A stretch of 64,000 bases of DNA from Stappia sp. BW2 (GTDB lineage: Bacteria > Pseudomonadota > Alphaproteobacteria > Rhizobiales > Stappiaceae): the NCBI RefSeq assembly GCF_008107695.1, contig NZ_VIRG01000070.1, positions 992,001 to 1,056,000 on the forward strand, written 5' to 3'. A model generated the notes under the pieces. The model saw nothing but the letters and a program-made list of their open reading frames with translations. It was not told where the DNA came from and did no database searches. The stretch's first letter is position 1. Every line of letters starts with the position of its first letter. Shown in pieces: positions 32,758 through 41,311 of this stretch. The position numbers and the translations under genes are program-made.

Positions 32758-33999
32758 ATGCCGCAGCATGACATCCGTATCGATCCAGAGCGCCTGAAAA
32801 CGCTTCTCAACGGAGTGAATCGCTTCGGCTTTGTTCCCGAAACAGGTGGTTATACGCGGCCGGGTTTCTCCCGTGTCGACCTGGAGTGCAGGGAGTGGTT
32901 CGAGGCCCAGATGAAGGCCGACGGGTTGCAGGTCTGGCGAGACGGAGCGCTCAATCTGTTCGGGCGGTATGGACCTGAAACCGGACCATGCGTCATGGCC
33001 GGTTCGCATCTCGACACCGTGGTCAATGGGGGCGCCTTCGACGGCTCACTCGGTGCCTGCGTGGCACTGGAATGCGTGCGTGCGATGAAGGATGCCGGCA
33101 TCACGCCCCAAACGGCGATTGAAGTTGCGGCCACGTCCGAAGAGGAGGGGCGCTTCGGCGGCATGCTGGGCTCCCAGGCCATTGCCGGCGCCATTACACC
33201 TGCGTGGATCGAACAGGCCGTCGATGCCGACGGTATCCAGCTGCGCGATGCGATGACCGGTCTTGGCCTCGAGCCGATGGACATCCTGAAAGCTGCGCGG
33301 CCGGCCGGATCGATAAAGGCCTTTCTGGAACTTCACATCGAGCAGGGGCCGGTCCTGGAAGACGAAGGTTTGCCGATCGGGATTGCCGAGGAAGTTTCCG
33401 GTGTCTGCTACATGGAGCTGGAGCTCACCGGCATAGCCAACCATTCGGGCACCACGCCCATGCATTTGCGGTCTGATGCCTTTGCCGGTCTTTCAGAGCT
33501 TGCAGGAGCGATTCCGGATCTCATTCATATGCATGGAACAGACCAGACCCGGTTTACTATCGGCCATGTCGAACTTTCCCCGAACCATCCGCACACCATA
33601 CCGGGCCGTGCAGTCTTTTCGGTGATTCTGCGGGATACTTCCGAAGAGATTATGGTTGGTCTGAAATCGCGGTTCCTGGAAAGTGCCGATATCGTTGCCA
33701 ACCGGCATCGTCTGACCTTGCGCAAGAGCGAGCGCAGCTGGTTGTCACCGGTCGCTCTTGATGCGGATCTTGCAGGCACGCTGGTCAGCCTTGCCGAGCG
33801 GGACGGTCTGCCGGCGCGGCGCATGCCGTCGGGGGCCGGGCACGATGCCCAGACAATGCAGTCATTCTGCCCTTCCGGACTTATTTTCATTCCCAGCCGG
33901 GCCGGCATCAGTCATGCCCCGGAAGAGCACAGCGAGTGGTCCGATATCGAGAAGGGGGCCAACCTCATGTTGCAGGCCTTGATCGACCTGTCCGGCTGA
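32758..33999 (+). CDS. M20-family Zn-dependent hydrolase (N-carbamoyl-amino-acid hydrolase/allantoate amidohydrolase type)
   Basis: The 413-residue binuclear metal hydrolase has GSHLDTVVNGGAFDG (metal ligands His83 and Asp94), ATSEEEGRF (about 125-132), HIEQGPVLE (about 195) and the late SGAGHDAQTM and HAPEEHSEW blocks. These motifs define the carbamoylase/allantoate amidohydrolase branch, which hydrolyses N-carbamoyl compounds to amino acid, CO2 and ammonia. It is divergent from the transporter operon. With the ring-opening type amidohydrolase at the other end of the cluster it could finish degradation of a cyclic ureide. The actual substrate is unknown. Confidence 0.88.
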   Translation: MPQHDIRIDPERLKTLLNGVNRFGFVPETGGYTRPGFSRVDLECREWFEAQMKADGLQVWRDGALNLFGRYGPETGPCVMAGSHLDTVVNGGAFDGSLGACVALECVRAMKDAGITPQTAIEVAATSEEEGRFGGMLGSQAIAGAITPAWIEQAVDADGIQLRDAMTGLGLEPMDILKAARPAGSIKAFLELHIEQGPVLEDEGLPIGIAEEVSGVCYMELELTGIANHSGTTPMHLRSDAFAGLSELAGAIPDLIHMHGTDQTRFTIGHVELSPNHPHTIPGRAVFSVILRDTSEEIMVGLKSRFLESADIVANRHRLTLRKSERSWLSPVALDADLAGTLVSLAERDGLPARRMPSGAGHDAQTMQSFCPSGLIFIPSRAGISHAPEEHSEWSDIEKGANLMLQALIDLSG

Positions 34000-34155
34000 G
34001 CCGTTTGCGGGTGCCTGCCGGCATCTGCGACTTTCGCCCTTTCATTGCCACGCGGGCTCGGCTAGGCTTTTCAAATGTAAAGCGTATCGTTCGCGGTGGC
34101 AGGCCGCTGAAAGTCGTGGAAACAGACGATCCCGTCCATTCGCTAAGGGGGTGCC

Positions 34156-35088
34156 ATGGGAGCTCGGATTGCCGGACAAAAGGTCCGTGCTGCCTTCAGG
34201 TTCGCCGCGACGGCCGGACTGATATGCAGTCTTCCGATGTTGCAAGGATGTGCGCTGTCCGATGCACCGGTGCTCTTCCCCAAGGGGCCTGTTGCACTGG
34301 CGGAGCGGGATCTGCTTTTCACGGCATTCGGCATCATGATGATCGTGGCGATACCCGCTATCCTCCTGACGTTCCTGTTTGCCTGGCGGTACCGCAAGCG
34401 CACTCGGAACACAGCCGATTATGCACCTGATTGGGATGGCTCCTGGGGCATCGAAGCCGTTGTCTGGCTGGTTCCCGCTGCGATTGTGGTGGTCATCGGG
34501 ACCATCGTCTGGGACGCAACCCATGAGCTCGATCCCTACAAGCCTCTGGCGTCCGACAAGCCTGCCTTCAAGGTGCAGGCGGTGGCGCTCGACTGGAAAT
34601 GGCTGTTCCTCTATCCGGAACTCGGCACGGCAAGCGTCAATGAACTCGCGTTTCCCGCAGACCGGCCGCTGACCATCGAGATCACCTCCGACACTGTCAT
34701 GAATTCGCTCATGATTCCCGCTCTCGGCGGCCAGATCTACGCCATGGCGGGCATGAGATCCGAAATGAACCTGCTTGCCGATGGTCCGGGCACTTTCACC
34801 GGCCGCAATACCATGTATTCCGGTGACGGATTTTCCGACCAGCATTTCAAGGCATATGCCATGAATGAAGCGGATTTTGCCACCTGGAAAGAAAAGGTGG
34901 CAGGCGCCGCAGATGTCCTGGATGCCAAGGCCTACGTGGACCTGCACAAAAAGAGCGTTGCCGATCCGGTGCGATACTATTCGTCTTTCGAGACGGATCT
35001 CTTTTCAATCATCCTGCGCAAATACGCGCCGATTGTCGGCCCTTACGAAAGCAAGGCCGCCGAACTTATCTGCCGGGGGGCTGCCTGA
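34156..35088 (+). CDS. cyoA: Cytochrome bo3-type quinol oxidase subunit II
   Basis: The 310-residue protein has a lipoprotein signal with lipobox LQGC (Cys32), two membrane helices (about 52-76 and 95-118) and a periplasmic cupredoxin domain. The CuA ligands of cytochrome c oxidases are absent. The quinol-oxidase block GGQIYAMAGMRSEMNLLA is present instead. It therefore belongs to a ubiquinol oxidase rather than an aa3-type enzyme. The stop overlaps the cyoB ATG by one base (TGATG). Confidence 0.92.
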   Translation: MGARIAGQKVRAAFRFAATAGLICSLPMLQGCALSDAPVLFPKGPVALAERDLLFTAFGIMMIVAIPAILLTFLFAWRYRKRTRNTADYAPDWDGSWGIEAVVWLVPAAIVVVIGTIVWDATHELDPYKPLASDKPAFKVQAVALDWKWLFLYPELGTASVNELAFPADRPLTIEITSDTVMNSLMIPALGGQIYAMAGMRSEMNLLADGPGTFTGRNTMYSGDGFSDQHFKAYAMNEADFATWKEKVAGAADVLDAKAYVDLHKKSVADPVRYYSSFETDLFSIILRKYAPIVGPYESKAAELICRGAA

Positions 35089-37127
35089 TGCTTGGACGTC
35101 TGACTATCGAGGCCCTGCCGTTCTATTCCTGGGTGGCCATGGGCGGGGCGGCAGTCACCGTCGGGGGTGGGATTGCCGTCTTTCTGCTGATCACATGGCT
35201 ACGGGCGTGGAAAGTGCTCTGGACCGACTGGCTGACCAGCGTCGACCACAAGAAAATCGGCATCATGTACGTGGTGCTGGCGTTGGTGATGCTGGTGCGC
35301 GGCTTTGTGGATGCCTTGATGATGCGGGCGCAACAGGCTTTCTCGCTGAATACCGAAGGCTATCTGCCGCCGGAACATTTCGAGCAGATCTTTTCCTCCC
35401 ACGGCACCATCATGATCTTTTTCGTGGCCATGCCGTTCCTGACCGGGCTGATCAACATCATCGTGCCGCAACAGATCGGCGCGCGGGATGTGGCCTTTCC
35501 GTTCCTGAATTCCGTCAGTCTTTGGATGACGGCGGCCGGCGCGGGACTGGTGCTGATATCGCTTGTGGTCGGCAAGTTCTCTCAAGCTGGCTGGACCGGG
35601 TATCCGCCTTATTCCGGTGTTGAGTACAGCCCGGGTGTCGGGGTCGATTACTGGTTGTGGGCACTGATCACCAGTGGGGTGGGCAGTACGCTTTCAGGCA
35701 TCAACTTCATCGTCACAATCGTCAAGAACCGCTGTCCGGGCATGACCTTCATGCGCATGCCGATGTTCACGTGGACGAGCCTGTGCGCTTCCATCCTGAT
35801 TGCCTTTGCCTTTCCGGCGTTGACGGTGGTCGCAGGCCAGTTGATGCTCGACCGGACGCTTGGGTTCCATTTCTTCACCAACGGCGATGGCGGCAACATG
35901 ATGATGTTTGCCAACCTGCTGTGGATCTGGGGCCATCCGGAGGTTTACATCCTTGTCCTGCCGGCCTTCGGCATCTTTTCCGAAGTGGTGGCCACATTCT
36001 CGCGCAAGCGGCTGTTCGGTTACACATCGCTGGTCTATGCGACCGCCTGTATCGCACTCCTGTCCTTCACGGTCTGGCTGCACCACTTCTTCACGATGGG
36101 GTCGTCGGCCGACGTCAACGCGATCTTCGGTATTGCGACCATGATCATTGCGGTGCCGACGGGCGTTAAGATCTTCGACTGGCTGTTCACCATGTATAAG
36201 GGCCGGATCGAGTTCCACCCGTCCATGGTCTACACGATCGGCTTCATGGTGACCTTCGTCATCGGCGGTGTGACCGGGGTTCTCCTGGCGATACCGCCGG
36301 CCGATTACCTGATGCACAATTCCACCTTCCTGGTGGCGCATTTTCACAACATGCTGATCCCCGGGGCCTTGTTCGGCTATTTTGCCGGGCTGAACTACTG
36401 GTTTCCGAAAGCTCTGGGCTTCAAGCTCGATACCAAGTGGGGCATCAGGTCCTTCTGGTGCTGGATCATCGGTTTCTATCTCGCCTTCATGCCGCTCTAT
36501 GTGCTCGGATTCAAAGGCATGAGCCGGCGGATGGAGCATTATGCCGATCCGAGCTGGCAGCCTTATCTGATTGTCGCGGGGATTGGGGCCTTGTTTGTCC
36601 TTTGCGGCATCGCCTGCATTGCCATCCAGCTTTATGTGTCGGCCAAGACATGGGGGTCCGCCCGGGATATTACGGGTGACCCGTGGAATGGACGTACCCT
36701 GGAGTGGGCCACGTCGTCCCCGCCGGCAGCCTATAATTTCGCGGTTCTGCCAGAGGTGACCGACATCGACGCCTTCCACGACATGAAGATCCTGGGGCAG
36801 GCCTATCAGACGCCGCAGCACTACGAAGACATCGTCATGCCGAAAAACACCTGGGTCGGTCTGGCGCTCGGCGCGCTGGCCTTCGGTCTCGGCTTTGCGT
36901 TCGTCTGGCATATCTGGTGGCTGGTGGCCCTGTGCTTCGTGCTCTCTCTCGTGTGTGTCGCCATCCGCGCTTCGGATGACAACAGCGATTTCGTGCTGCC
37001 CGCTGCAGAGGTTGCGCGGATCGAGCGCGAGCGACTGGCGGAAATTTCGCCGGCCGACCTGCATGACATGCGCGATTTTGTGCCACGCGGTGTTGCCTCC
37101 GGCGCACCGTTGACCGGAACGGTTTAG
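35088..37127 (+). CDS. cyoB: Cytochrome bo3-type quinol oxidase subunit I
   Basis: The 679-residue membrane protein has about 14-15 helices. The heme and CuB ligands are visible: SSHGTIM (low-spin heme), WIWGHPEVYILV with the His-Tyr cross-link pair, LHHFFTMG, and VAHFHNML. It oxidises ubiquinol, reduces oxygen to water and pumps protons in the inner membrane. Length matches E. coli CyoB (about 660). The family's C-terminal helices are retained. Confidence 0.96.
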   Translation: MLGRLTIEALPFYSWVAMGGAAVTVGGGIAVFLLITWLRAWKVLWTDWLTSVDHKKIGIMYVVLALVMLVRGFVDALMMRAQQAFSLNTEGYLPPEHFEQIFSSHGTIMIFFVAMPFLTGLINIIVPQQIGARDVAFPFLNSVSLWMTAAGAGLVLISLVVGKFSQAGWTGYPPYSGVEYSPGVGVDYWLWALITSGVGSTLSGINFIVTIVKNRCPGMTFMRMPMFTWTSLCASILIAFAFPALTVVAGQLMLDRTLGFHFFTNGDGGNMMMFANLLWIWGHPEVYILVLPAFGIFSEVVATFSRKRLFGYTSLVYATACIALLSFTVWLHHFFTMGSSADVNAIFGIATMIIAVPTGVKIFDWLFTMYKGRIEFHPSMVYTIGFMVTFVIGGVTGVLLAIPPADYLMHNSTFLVAHFHNMLIPGALFGYFAGLNYWFPKALGFKLDTKWGIRSFWCWIIGFYLAFMPLYVLGFKGMSRRMEHYADPSWQPYLIVAGIGALFVLCGIACIAIQLYVSAKTWGSARDITGDPWNGRTLEWATSSPPAAYNFAVLPEVTDIDAFHDMKILGQAYQTPQHYEDIVMPKNTWVGLALGALAFGLGFAFVWHIWWLVALCFVLSLVCVAIRASDDNSDFVLPAAEVARIERERLAEISPADLHDMRDFVPRGVASGAPLTGTV

Positions 37128-37138
37128 GGGAGAGGCCA

Positions 37139-37732
37139 ATGTCTGCTGCAACCATTCTGGAAGAAGAACAGAAGCACGCCCTTCATTCGCGGGAGTTCGG
37201 TTTCTGGATCTATCTGATGACCGACGCAGTCATCTTCGCACTGCTGTTTGCCTCCTATGCGGTCCTTGCAAAGAACTCCGCCGCGGGGCCGACCTCGAAG
37301 GAGCTTTTCGATCTGGGCAGGACTTCGGTTGAAACCGGTTTGCTGCTCGTCTCCAGCCTGACCTTCGGGATGGCGAGCATTGCCCTGATGCACGATCAGA
37401 AGGGCCGTGTGGTCCGGTGGCTTATCGTCACCTTGCTGCTCGGTCTTGCCTTTCTGGGGATGGAGCTGAGCGAATTTTCGGGCATGATCGACAAGGGTGC
37501 CGGACCGGAGGTCAGCGGCTTTCTGTCCGCCTTCTTTACGCTGGTCGGAACCCACGGCCTGCATGTTGCCCTTGGCTCACTCGGCATCGTGGTGATGATC
37601 GCTCAGGTGCTGACCAAGGGATTGACGGCGCCGGTGCGCTCCCGGCTTACGCGGCTCGGGCTCTTCTGGCATTTTCTCGACATCGTCTGGATCGGAATCT
37701 TTTCGGTGGTCTATCTGCCGGGCGTTCTATAG
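37139..37732 (+). CDS. cyoC: Cytochrome bo3-type quinol oxidase subunit III
   Basis: The 197-residue protein has five membrane helices and family blocks FGFWIYLMTDAVIFALLFA and LVGTHGLHVALG near the end. It begins 11 bases after cyoB, preceded by GGGGAGAGG. It supports assembly and proton uptake of subunit I. Confidence 0.95.
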   Translation: MSAATILEEEQKHALHSREFGFWIYLMTDAVIFALLFASYAVLAKNSAAGPTSKELFDLGRTSVETGLLLVSSLTFGMASIALMHDQKGRVVRWLIVTLLLGLAFLGMELSEFSGMIDKGAGPEVSGFLSAFFTLVGTHGLHVALGSLGIVVMIAQVLTKGLTAPVRSRLTRLGLFWHFLDIVWIGIFSVVYLPGVL

Positions 37733-37741
37733 GGGGCACTC

Positions 37742-38047
37742 ATGAACCATTCCGCTGATCGCAGCCAGTCTACTTATCTGACCGGTTTTGTTCTTGCTGT
37801 CCTGTTGACCGCCATTCCCTTCGCTCTTGTCTGGGGTGGACTGCTTGTCGGCCCTGCGGTTTACGCGGTCATCGCCGTTGCTGCGGTGCTGCAGGTGATC
37901 GTGCATCTGGTGTTTTTCCTGCATATCGATTTGAAATCGACCCCGGTTGAAAACCTGTTTTTCCTGGTCTTTGCTGCAGTTCTCATCTTCATCATGGTGG
38001 GCGGCAGCCTCTGGATCATGATGGACCTCCATCACCGGATGCAGTGA
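37742..38047 (+). CDS. cyoD: Cytochrome bo3-type quinol oxidase subunit IV
   Basis: The 101-residue protein has three membrane helices, including the conserved VHLVFFLHIDLKSTP. It starts 9 bases after cyoC. No heme O synthase (cyoE) or SURF1-like gene follows within the window, so heme O must be made from a locus elsewhere. Confidence 0.93.
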   Translation: MNHSADRSQSTYLTGFVLAVLLTAIPFALVWGGLLVGPAVYAVIAVAAVLQVIVHLVFFLHIDLKSTPVENLFFLVFAAVLIFIMVGGSLWIMMDLHHRMQ

Positions 38048-38061
38048 ATGTCAAAGGTGTA

Positions 38062-38085
38062 GCCGCCAGCCCAGGGGCTGGTGGC
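38062..38085 (+). other. Intercistronic hairpin after cyoD
   Basis: GCC-g-CCAGCC, loop CAGG, then GGCTGG-t-GGC forms a nine-pair stem with one mismatch, 14 bases after the cyoD stop. No T-run follows, so read-through into the next small gene is likely. Confidence 0.5.
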
Positions 38086-38111
38086 CCCCATCAGACTGGA
38101 AAAAGAGTGAC

Positions 38112-38381
38112 ATGACAGGCAATCGCTCCTTATTGGCTGGAAGCTTTCTTGCCGCCGGGATCCTGCTGACGGGCTCGTCTAGCGCATCGGCTGACTGCCA
38201 GGCCGACATCGACAAGGTCGAAAACGCCGTTGTCCACTCCGAGCGCGAGGGTATCGACATCACAGTTGCCGAGAAGATGCGCGCACTGCTCGAAGAAGCA
38301 AACAAGGAACGGCAGGCGGGCAATGAGGCCAAATGCCAGGAGCTTATCGACCAGGCAAAATACATCGGCGATGTGGAATGA
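38112..38381 (+). CDS. Small secreted helical protein of unknown function
   Basis: The predicted protein has 89 residues. A signal peptide (about 1-27, ending ASA-DC) is followed by a mature part of about 62 residues that is strongly charged and probably helical (KVENAVVHSEREGIDITVAE). Two cysteines (DCQAD and AKCQEL) could form a disulfide, giving a helical hairpin. GAAAAAGAG precedes the ATG. It follows cyoD by 64 bases and may be co-transcribed with the oxidase. I do not recognise a family. Confidence 0.7.
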   Translation: MTGNRSLLAGSFLAAGILLTGSSSASADCQADIDKVENAVVHSEREGIDITVAEKMRALLEEANKERQAGNEAKCQELIDQAKYIGDVE

Positions 38382-38731
38382 CGTGCGCTGTCCAGCCGAT
38401 TGTTCCGCTGATCTGTTGACCCTTGATCAGGACAGCGTCGTCTGGACGTGAAGTAGCCGCGAGGCGATCTCGGTCGATACTTGATAAAATGGCACCAGGC
38501 GTTGCGCTCGCCAACTATGGCCTGGGCAGTTCGATCACTGCTCGGGCCTCTGTGGTCGCGTCATGCCCAAAATTCTGGTCCCCAGTCGCTGAGCGTAGAG
38601 TATTCGGCAATTGGAGCGGAACTGGGCGGGGGGCACGCGCGGACAGAAAACATGCGTGGTTTGCCTGAAGCAAACGGCAAGCCCGAGGCTAGAGAAAGCC
38701 ATGTGACAAGAATGAGCCTTGGGGGGAAAAA
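38382..38731. other. Gap between the small secreted protein gene and tRNA-Thr
   Basis: These 350 bases hold no convincing gene. Open frames that cross it run through the tRNA and lack family features. No terminator with a T-run could be picked out. Confidence 0.6.
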
Positions 38732-38807
38732 TGGTGCCGGCAGCAGGATTCGAACCCGCGACCCCGAGATTACAAATCACGTGCTCTACCAGCTGAGCTA
38801 TACCGGC
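38732..38807 (-). tRNA. tRNA-Thr (anticodon TGT)
   Basis: The reverse strand reads a 76-base cloverleaf with GCCGGTA/TGCCGGC acceptor arms, D-arm GCTCAGCTGGTAGAGC, anticodon loop TTTGTAA, and T-arm GCGGGTTCGAATCCTGC. CCA is encoded. The anticodon TGT identifies threonine. A T-T mismatch sits in the middle of the anticodon stem. Confidence 0.96.
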
Positions 38808-39375
38808 GCCGGGAATGGCTTCTACCAGATTGGGCGCGCTTGTCCATGCCCTGATCTGCATTTTTCGATTCTGATTCCAGAAAATCCCCTAAACCCCTCA
38901 AATTATTTCGAAAACCCGGTAGTCGCTGTGGATAGAGTGGCTCTTGTCCGTGATTTGCCTTATGCTGCAATGGCACTGCGAAGGCCCGATTCCACAAAAC
39001 ATTCTGCTTTTTCCAGAAGCCGAGATGCAAAAGAACACGCTTGGCCTCCGTCGGGGCGGCATTGGTCGAGAATCGTGAAGGCTGGAGTCTTTTCTGGAGG
39101 TTCGGGGAAAGCGCTGGTGCTGCACTTTAGGAGCTGAACATATAATTTTGCCAGCGAACCGGGGACAGGCAGGCAAATTGCCGTTGCCGGTGGCAGAGAC
39201 AGCGGTCTTGCGAGAGGTGTGTTGATTCACCATGCGAGCGTGGATGGAACCGCCTTGGTCTGGTGACAGGCCTGATCCGGTTCGAGGCAAGGCTTGCGAG
39301 CAAGACAGCCAAGTGCCATGCGAACGCTGTGCGGGGTAACCTCAACCGAAAGACCTCTAGAAAGAGAAGGGGGAC
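38808..39375. other. Gap upstream of tRNA-Thr; candidate tRNA promoter
   Basis: These 568 bases between tRNA-Thr and rlmB contain no supported gene. On the minus strand TGGACA (38841-38846) and TAGAAG (38819-38824) with 16 bases between could be the tRNA promoter. Frames of up to about 130 codons here are arginine/proline/serine-rich and look like noise. Confidence 0.5.
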
Positions 39376-40191
39376 TTACAGCCCCATCTTCATCCGCGCT
39401 ACATAGAGTGACAGAACAGCAGCATTGGAAACATTGAGCGAGCGAATCTCGCCTGGCATGTCGAGGCGGGCCGTCAGGCCGCAGGCTTCGCGCACACCCT
39501 GTCGCACGCCTTTGCCTTCCGAGCCGAGCACCAGAACGGTTCTGTCGCCGAACGGCGTTTCTTCAAGACTTGCCGGGCCGTCGCTGTCGAGGGCAATGCA
39601 GGAAAATCCCTCTTCTTTCATCTCGGCGACGAAGCGGGCCATGTTTTTCACCCGGACATGTTTGATCATGTCGAGCGCCCCGGAAGCGGATTTCGCCAGA
39701 ACGGAGCCTTCCTCCGGTGCATGGCGTTCTGTGGTCACCACAGCATCGGCATCCAGCGCGACGGCGGAACGCAGGATTGCCCCGACATTGTGCGGGTCGG
39801 TCACCTGGTCAAGCGCCAGCACCAGCCGGGCACCCTTCAGATGTTCCGCGCCATAGGCGGGCAGGGGATCGGCTTCCAGAATCATGCCCTGATGAACCGC
39901 ATCCTTGGTCACCATCCGGTCCAGAGCGCGCGGCATCATGGATTCAACGGGCACATCGATCTTCACACCGCGCTCTTCGAGGCGGCGAATGGCGTTGTCC
40001 GTTGCAAACAGCTTCAGGCGTTTGCGATCCTTGTTGGCAAAGGCAGCTTCCACCGTATGCAGGCCATAAAGCAGCACAGGGCCTTCCGGCGGCAGACCCG
40101 GACGGCGTGGCGCCGGTTTGCCGCCGGATTTCTTGTCGCCGCGAAAGCCCGGCTTGCCGCCGACGCGGAATGGTTTCTTGTCGTCACTCAT
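39376..40191 (-). CDS. rlmB: SpoU/TrmH-family RNA 2'-O-methyltransferase, RlmB type
   Basis: The 271-residue protein has a basic Gly/Lys/Pro-rich N-terminal tail (1-35), a substrate-binding domain (LYGLHTVEAAF, about 41-51) and the SPOUT knot. The three SpoU motifs are visible: ALDQVTDPHNVGAILRSA (about 130-147), LVLGSEGKGVR and LNVSNAAVLSLY (about 254-265). It methylates the ribose of G2251 in 23S rRNA, using SAM. A palindrome TTTCCTTTTAAGGAAA lies 19 bases upstream of the start. Neighbouring tRNAs and tuf fit a translation locus. Confidence 0.92.
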   Translation of the reverse strand: MSDDKKPFRVGGKPGFRGDKKSGGKPAPRRPGLPPEGPVLLYGLHTVEAAFANKDRKRLKLFATDNAIRRLEERGVKIDVPVESMMPRALDRMVTKDAVHQGMILEADPLPAYGAEHLKGARLVLALDQVTDPHNVGAILRSAVALDADAVVTTERHAPEEGSVLAKSASGALDMIKHVRVKNMARFVAEMKEEGFSCIALDSDGPASLEETPFGDRTVLVLGSEGKGVRQGVREACGLTARLDMPGEIRSLNVSNAAVLSLYVARMKMGL

Positions 40192-40263
40192 GGCGCAGCT
40201 CTAGCTGGATTTCCTTTTAAGGAAAAGAGGGAAACGCAGTACGGTCGTTCCTTCAGCCTTCTC

Positions 40264-40767
40264 TCATGAAGGCTTCAGGATCATGCAGCTGACGGTGCCA
40301 TGGGCGATCAGTTTGCCGTTAGCGTCCCGCAGATCGCCTTCGGAGGTCGCCAGACGGGAGCCGCGATGAACGATCCGACCTTCGCAGATCACTTCGCCAC
40401 TCGTCTCAAGCAGCGGGCGAACCATGTTCACGTTGAGTGTTGTGGTGGTGTAATATTCGCCCGGTTGCAGAGTGGTATGGACCGCGCAGCTCAGCGCCGT
40501 GTCGATCAGTGTCGATATCCAGCCACCATGTACAGTCCCGAGCGGGTTCAGGAACTCGCGTGCGGGCAGGCCGGTGAAGACCGCCCGGCCTTCGGAAAAT
40601 TCCTTCATTCTTATATTGGAGTGACTCATGATCGGCGGCGCGGGCAAGTCACCTGCCATCATGCGTTCGAAGATGTCCAAGCCGGACATGGTGGCAAAGG
40701 CCGCTTTGGGCAAAGCGCCAGGAGTGTGGGACTTGCCGTTTTCGGTCAGCGTGGAGGTGTCGCTCAT
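40264..40767 (-). CDS. PaaI-type hotdog-fold thioesterase
   Basis: The protein has 167 residues from ATG 40767 (MSDTSTLTEN); the longer frame overlaps the MarR gene. The hotdog domain contains LNPLGTVHGGWISTLIDTAL (about 82-101), with the HGG helix motif of PaaI thioesterases, and RIVHRGSRLATSEGDLRDANG. It should hydrolyse an acyl-CoA thioester, substrate unknown. It lies 22 bases after the MarR gene, so the two form a regulator-enzyme pair. Confidence 0.87.
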   Translation of the reverse strand: MSDTSTLTENGKSHTPGALPKAAFATMSGLDIFERMMAGDLPAPPIMSHSNIRMKEFSEGRAVFTGLPAREFLNPLGTVHGGWISTLIDTALSCAVHTTLQPGEYYTTTTLNVNMVRPLLETSGEVICEGRIVHRGSRLATSEGDLRDANGKLIAHGTVSCMILKPS

Positions 40768-40789
40768 GAGAGTGTCCTGAGTAGGAGGT

Positions 40790-41293
40790 TTAGCCGGGTT
40801 TAGATGAGGGGACGGTGTCAGGCGCTGCCTTGTCCTGACTTTCGAGAATGTGGACCGCTTTACGCAATGTGGACATCTGCGCACGCACGGCATCGGCCCC
40901 GTCCGGGCCCAGCAGGTCGCTGAGCTCTTTTTGAGCCTTGAGCCAGGTGCCGTGAATTTCGATCACCTTTGCTTCGCCGAGCGGTGTCAGAACCGGAAGC
41001 ACCTTCTTACCGCCTGTTTCCTGCCGGCCTATCAGGCCGGCGGCTTCGAGCGGTTTGAGGTTGCGTGCCAGTGTCGACCGGTCGATGCCGAGAAAGCGTG
41101 CGATCTCAGCTGCCGAAGCTGCTGATCCGTCCGCGATGGCCGCCAGAAGCTGTGCCTGTGTGAGTTCCAGACCGAGCGCTGCCAGGTGCCTGTTATAATG
41201 ACGGGTCAGAAGATTGGCGGTGCGCCGGGCTGCGTGACCGAGGCAGGTTCGACCCATATGCTGAAAATCGATATCTTGGAGCGAAGAGGACAT
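40790..41293 (-). CDS. MarR-family transcriptional regulator
   Basis: The protein has 167 residues from ATG 41293 (MSSSLQDIDFQ). The winged HTH (about 35-110) contains LTQAQLLAAIADGSAASAAE and LGIDRSTLARNLKPLEAAGL, then a wing with LTPLGEAKV. A perfect palindrome lies directly upstream of the ATG, suggesting autorepression. TTG at 41311 could start a six-residue longer form. It likely controls itself and the thioesterase. Confidence 0.9.
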   Translation of the reverse strand: MSSSLQDIDFQHMGRTCLGHAARRTANLLTRHYNRHLAALGLELTQAQLLAAIADGSAASAAEIARFLGIDRSTLARNLKPLEAAGLIGRQETGGKKVLPVLTPLGEAKVIEIHGTWLKAQKELSDLLGPDGADAVRAQMSTLRKAVHILESQDKAAPDTVPSSKPG

Positions 41294-41311
41294 TTGTTGT
41301 AGATACAACAA
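41294..41311. promoter_or_regulatory. MarR autoregulatory operator
   Basis: TTGTTGTA-GA-TACAACAA is a perfect 18-base dyad abutting the marR start codon. Read on the minus strand, TATCTA within it could be the -10 element with TTGAGC upstream as -35. Transcription would then begin at or near the ATG and the operator would cover the promoter. Confidence 0.65.

Noticed and set aside
34156..38047. Annotation of the oxidase as aa3-type cytochrome c oxidase
   Set aside because: Subunit II lacks CuA ligands and has the CyoA quinol-oxidase block.
38481..39137. A 218-codon frame across tRNA-Thr
   Set aside because: It reads straight through a well-formed tRNA and has no protein-family features.
38898..39290. 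A 130-codon minus-strand frame upstream of tRNA-Thr
   Set aside because: Ser/Arg/Pro-rich low-information translation, no ribosome site, no recognisable motif.
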